Source of the DNA: Yinghuangia soli
GTDB taxonomy: Bacteria; Actinomycetota; Actinomycetes; Streptomycetales; Streptomycetaceae
Direction: 5' to 3'
Assembly: GCF_021502675.1 (NCBI RefSeq)
Contig: NZ_JAKFHA010000005.1
Coordinates: 62,001-126,000 of the forward strand
Length of the DNA: 64,000 nucleotides
Within the stretch, counting starts at the first letter, position 1. The number at the start of each line of letters is the position of its first letter. A program made the translations under genes and the position numbers. Below, in pieces: positions 63,947 to 64,000 of the stretch. The notes under the pieces were generated by a model, which searched no databases, was not told the origin of the DNA, and saw only the letters and a program-made list of their open reading frames with translations.

Positions 63947-64000
63947 CGGTCGACTTCCGTTCGGACCCGGGTGCTGCCTACTGCGGGTGCTGCTGGGTGC

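Noticed and set aside
1-64000. tRNA or rRNA genes, CRISPR arrays, phage or secondary-metabolite megasynthase genes
   Set aside because: None seen on reading both strands: no T-loop/acceptor pairs, no regularly spaced direct repeats, no PKS/NRPS or integrase motifs.

Overview
The window is very GC-rich DNA with coding bias, RBSs (GGAGG/GAGGA) and GTG starts typical of an actinomycete. A mycothiol-dependent maleylpyruvate-isomerase-type protein, an F420-type oxidoreductase, the divergent ATPase / XRE regulator / DUF397 module, an LppU-like protein, DGPF-ECF42 sigma genes and many TetR genes point to the Streptomycetales (Streptomyces or a close relative). The genus cannot be fixed from this stretch. 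No rRNA, tRNA, CRISPR, insertion sequence or phage gene was recognised. It reads as an accessory-rich chromosomal region with several gene remnants and tandem duplications.

Layout. 1-8.1 kb: a truncated mycothiol-dependent enzyme, an APH-like kinase without a normal start, a secreted serine hydrolase and a run of small unassigned proteins, including a duplicated gene whose first copy is dead (about 5966-6221). 8.2-18.1 kb: Na+/H+ antiporter, two GNATs, a divergent TIM-barrel isomerase / zinc dehydrogenase pair, aldo/keto reductase, a scar made of two gene ends, an APC permease, an enoyl-CoA hydratase and inorganic pyrophosphatase. 18.2-28.2 kb: DsbB with DUF5993, epoxide hydrolase, F420-type reductase divergent from an XRE regulator, a VOC protein with a clear promoter, an MFS exporter, an LppU-like protein, an orphan Trypco1 protein, another VOC protein and a 2H phosphoesterase. 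28.5-31.9 kb: a tandem pair of phosphotransferases (one a pseudogene) leading into the RsbW-like ATPase / XRE / DUF397 module.

31.9-41.1 kb is the most interesting part. A permease-amidohydrolase operon diverges from a TetR gene. Next comes a compact operon of fused urease gamma-beta, a strongly divergent urease alpha subunit and agmatine deiminase, and then a second TetR gene. No ureDEFG accessory genes and no N-carbamoylputrescine amidase are present. Agmatine deiminase makes N-carbamoylputrescine, a substituted urea, and the urease-like alpha subunit keeps all metal ligands while its substrate loops are changed. I propose, as inference only, that the complex hydrolyses a ureido compound such as N-carbamoylputrescine rather than free urea.

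41.1-64 kb: a Cys-rich PASTA protein, a 5'-truncated alpha/beta hydrolase, a LysR gene, a TetR divergent from a DHFR-family protein, a tandem pair of unassigned membrane-anchored proteins, the methionine-salvage genes mtnD-mtnC, a DHFR-family / DGPF / ECF42 operon, GtrA, a TetR divergent from a dienelactone hydrolase around a perfect 18-bp palindrome, a TPR protein and a GNAT. The right end, all on the minus strand, has a BMP-type nucleoside ABC importer (ATPase and two permeases) overlapping a nucleoside phosphorylase, followed by a molybdopterin oxidase and its probable flavin reductase.
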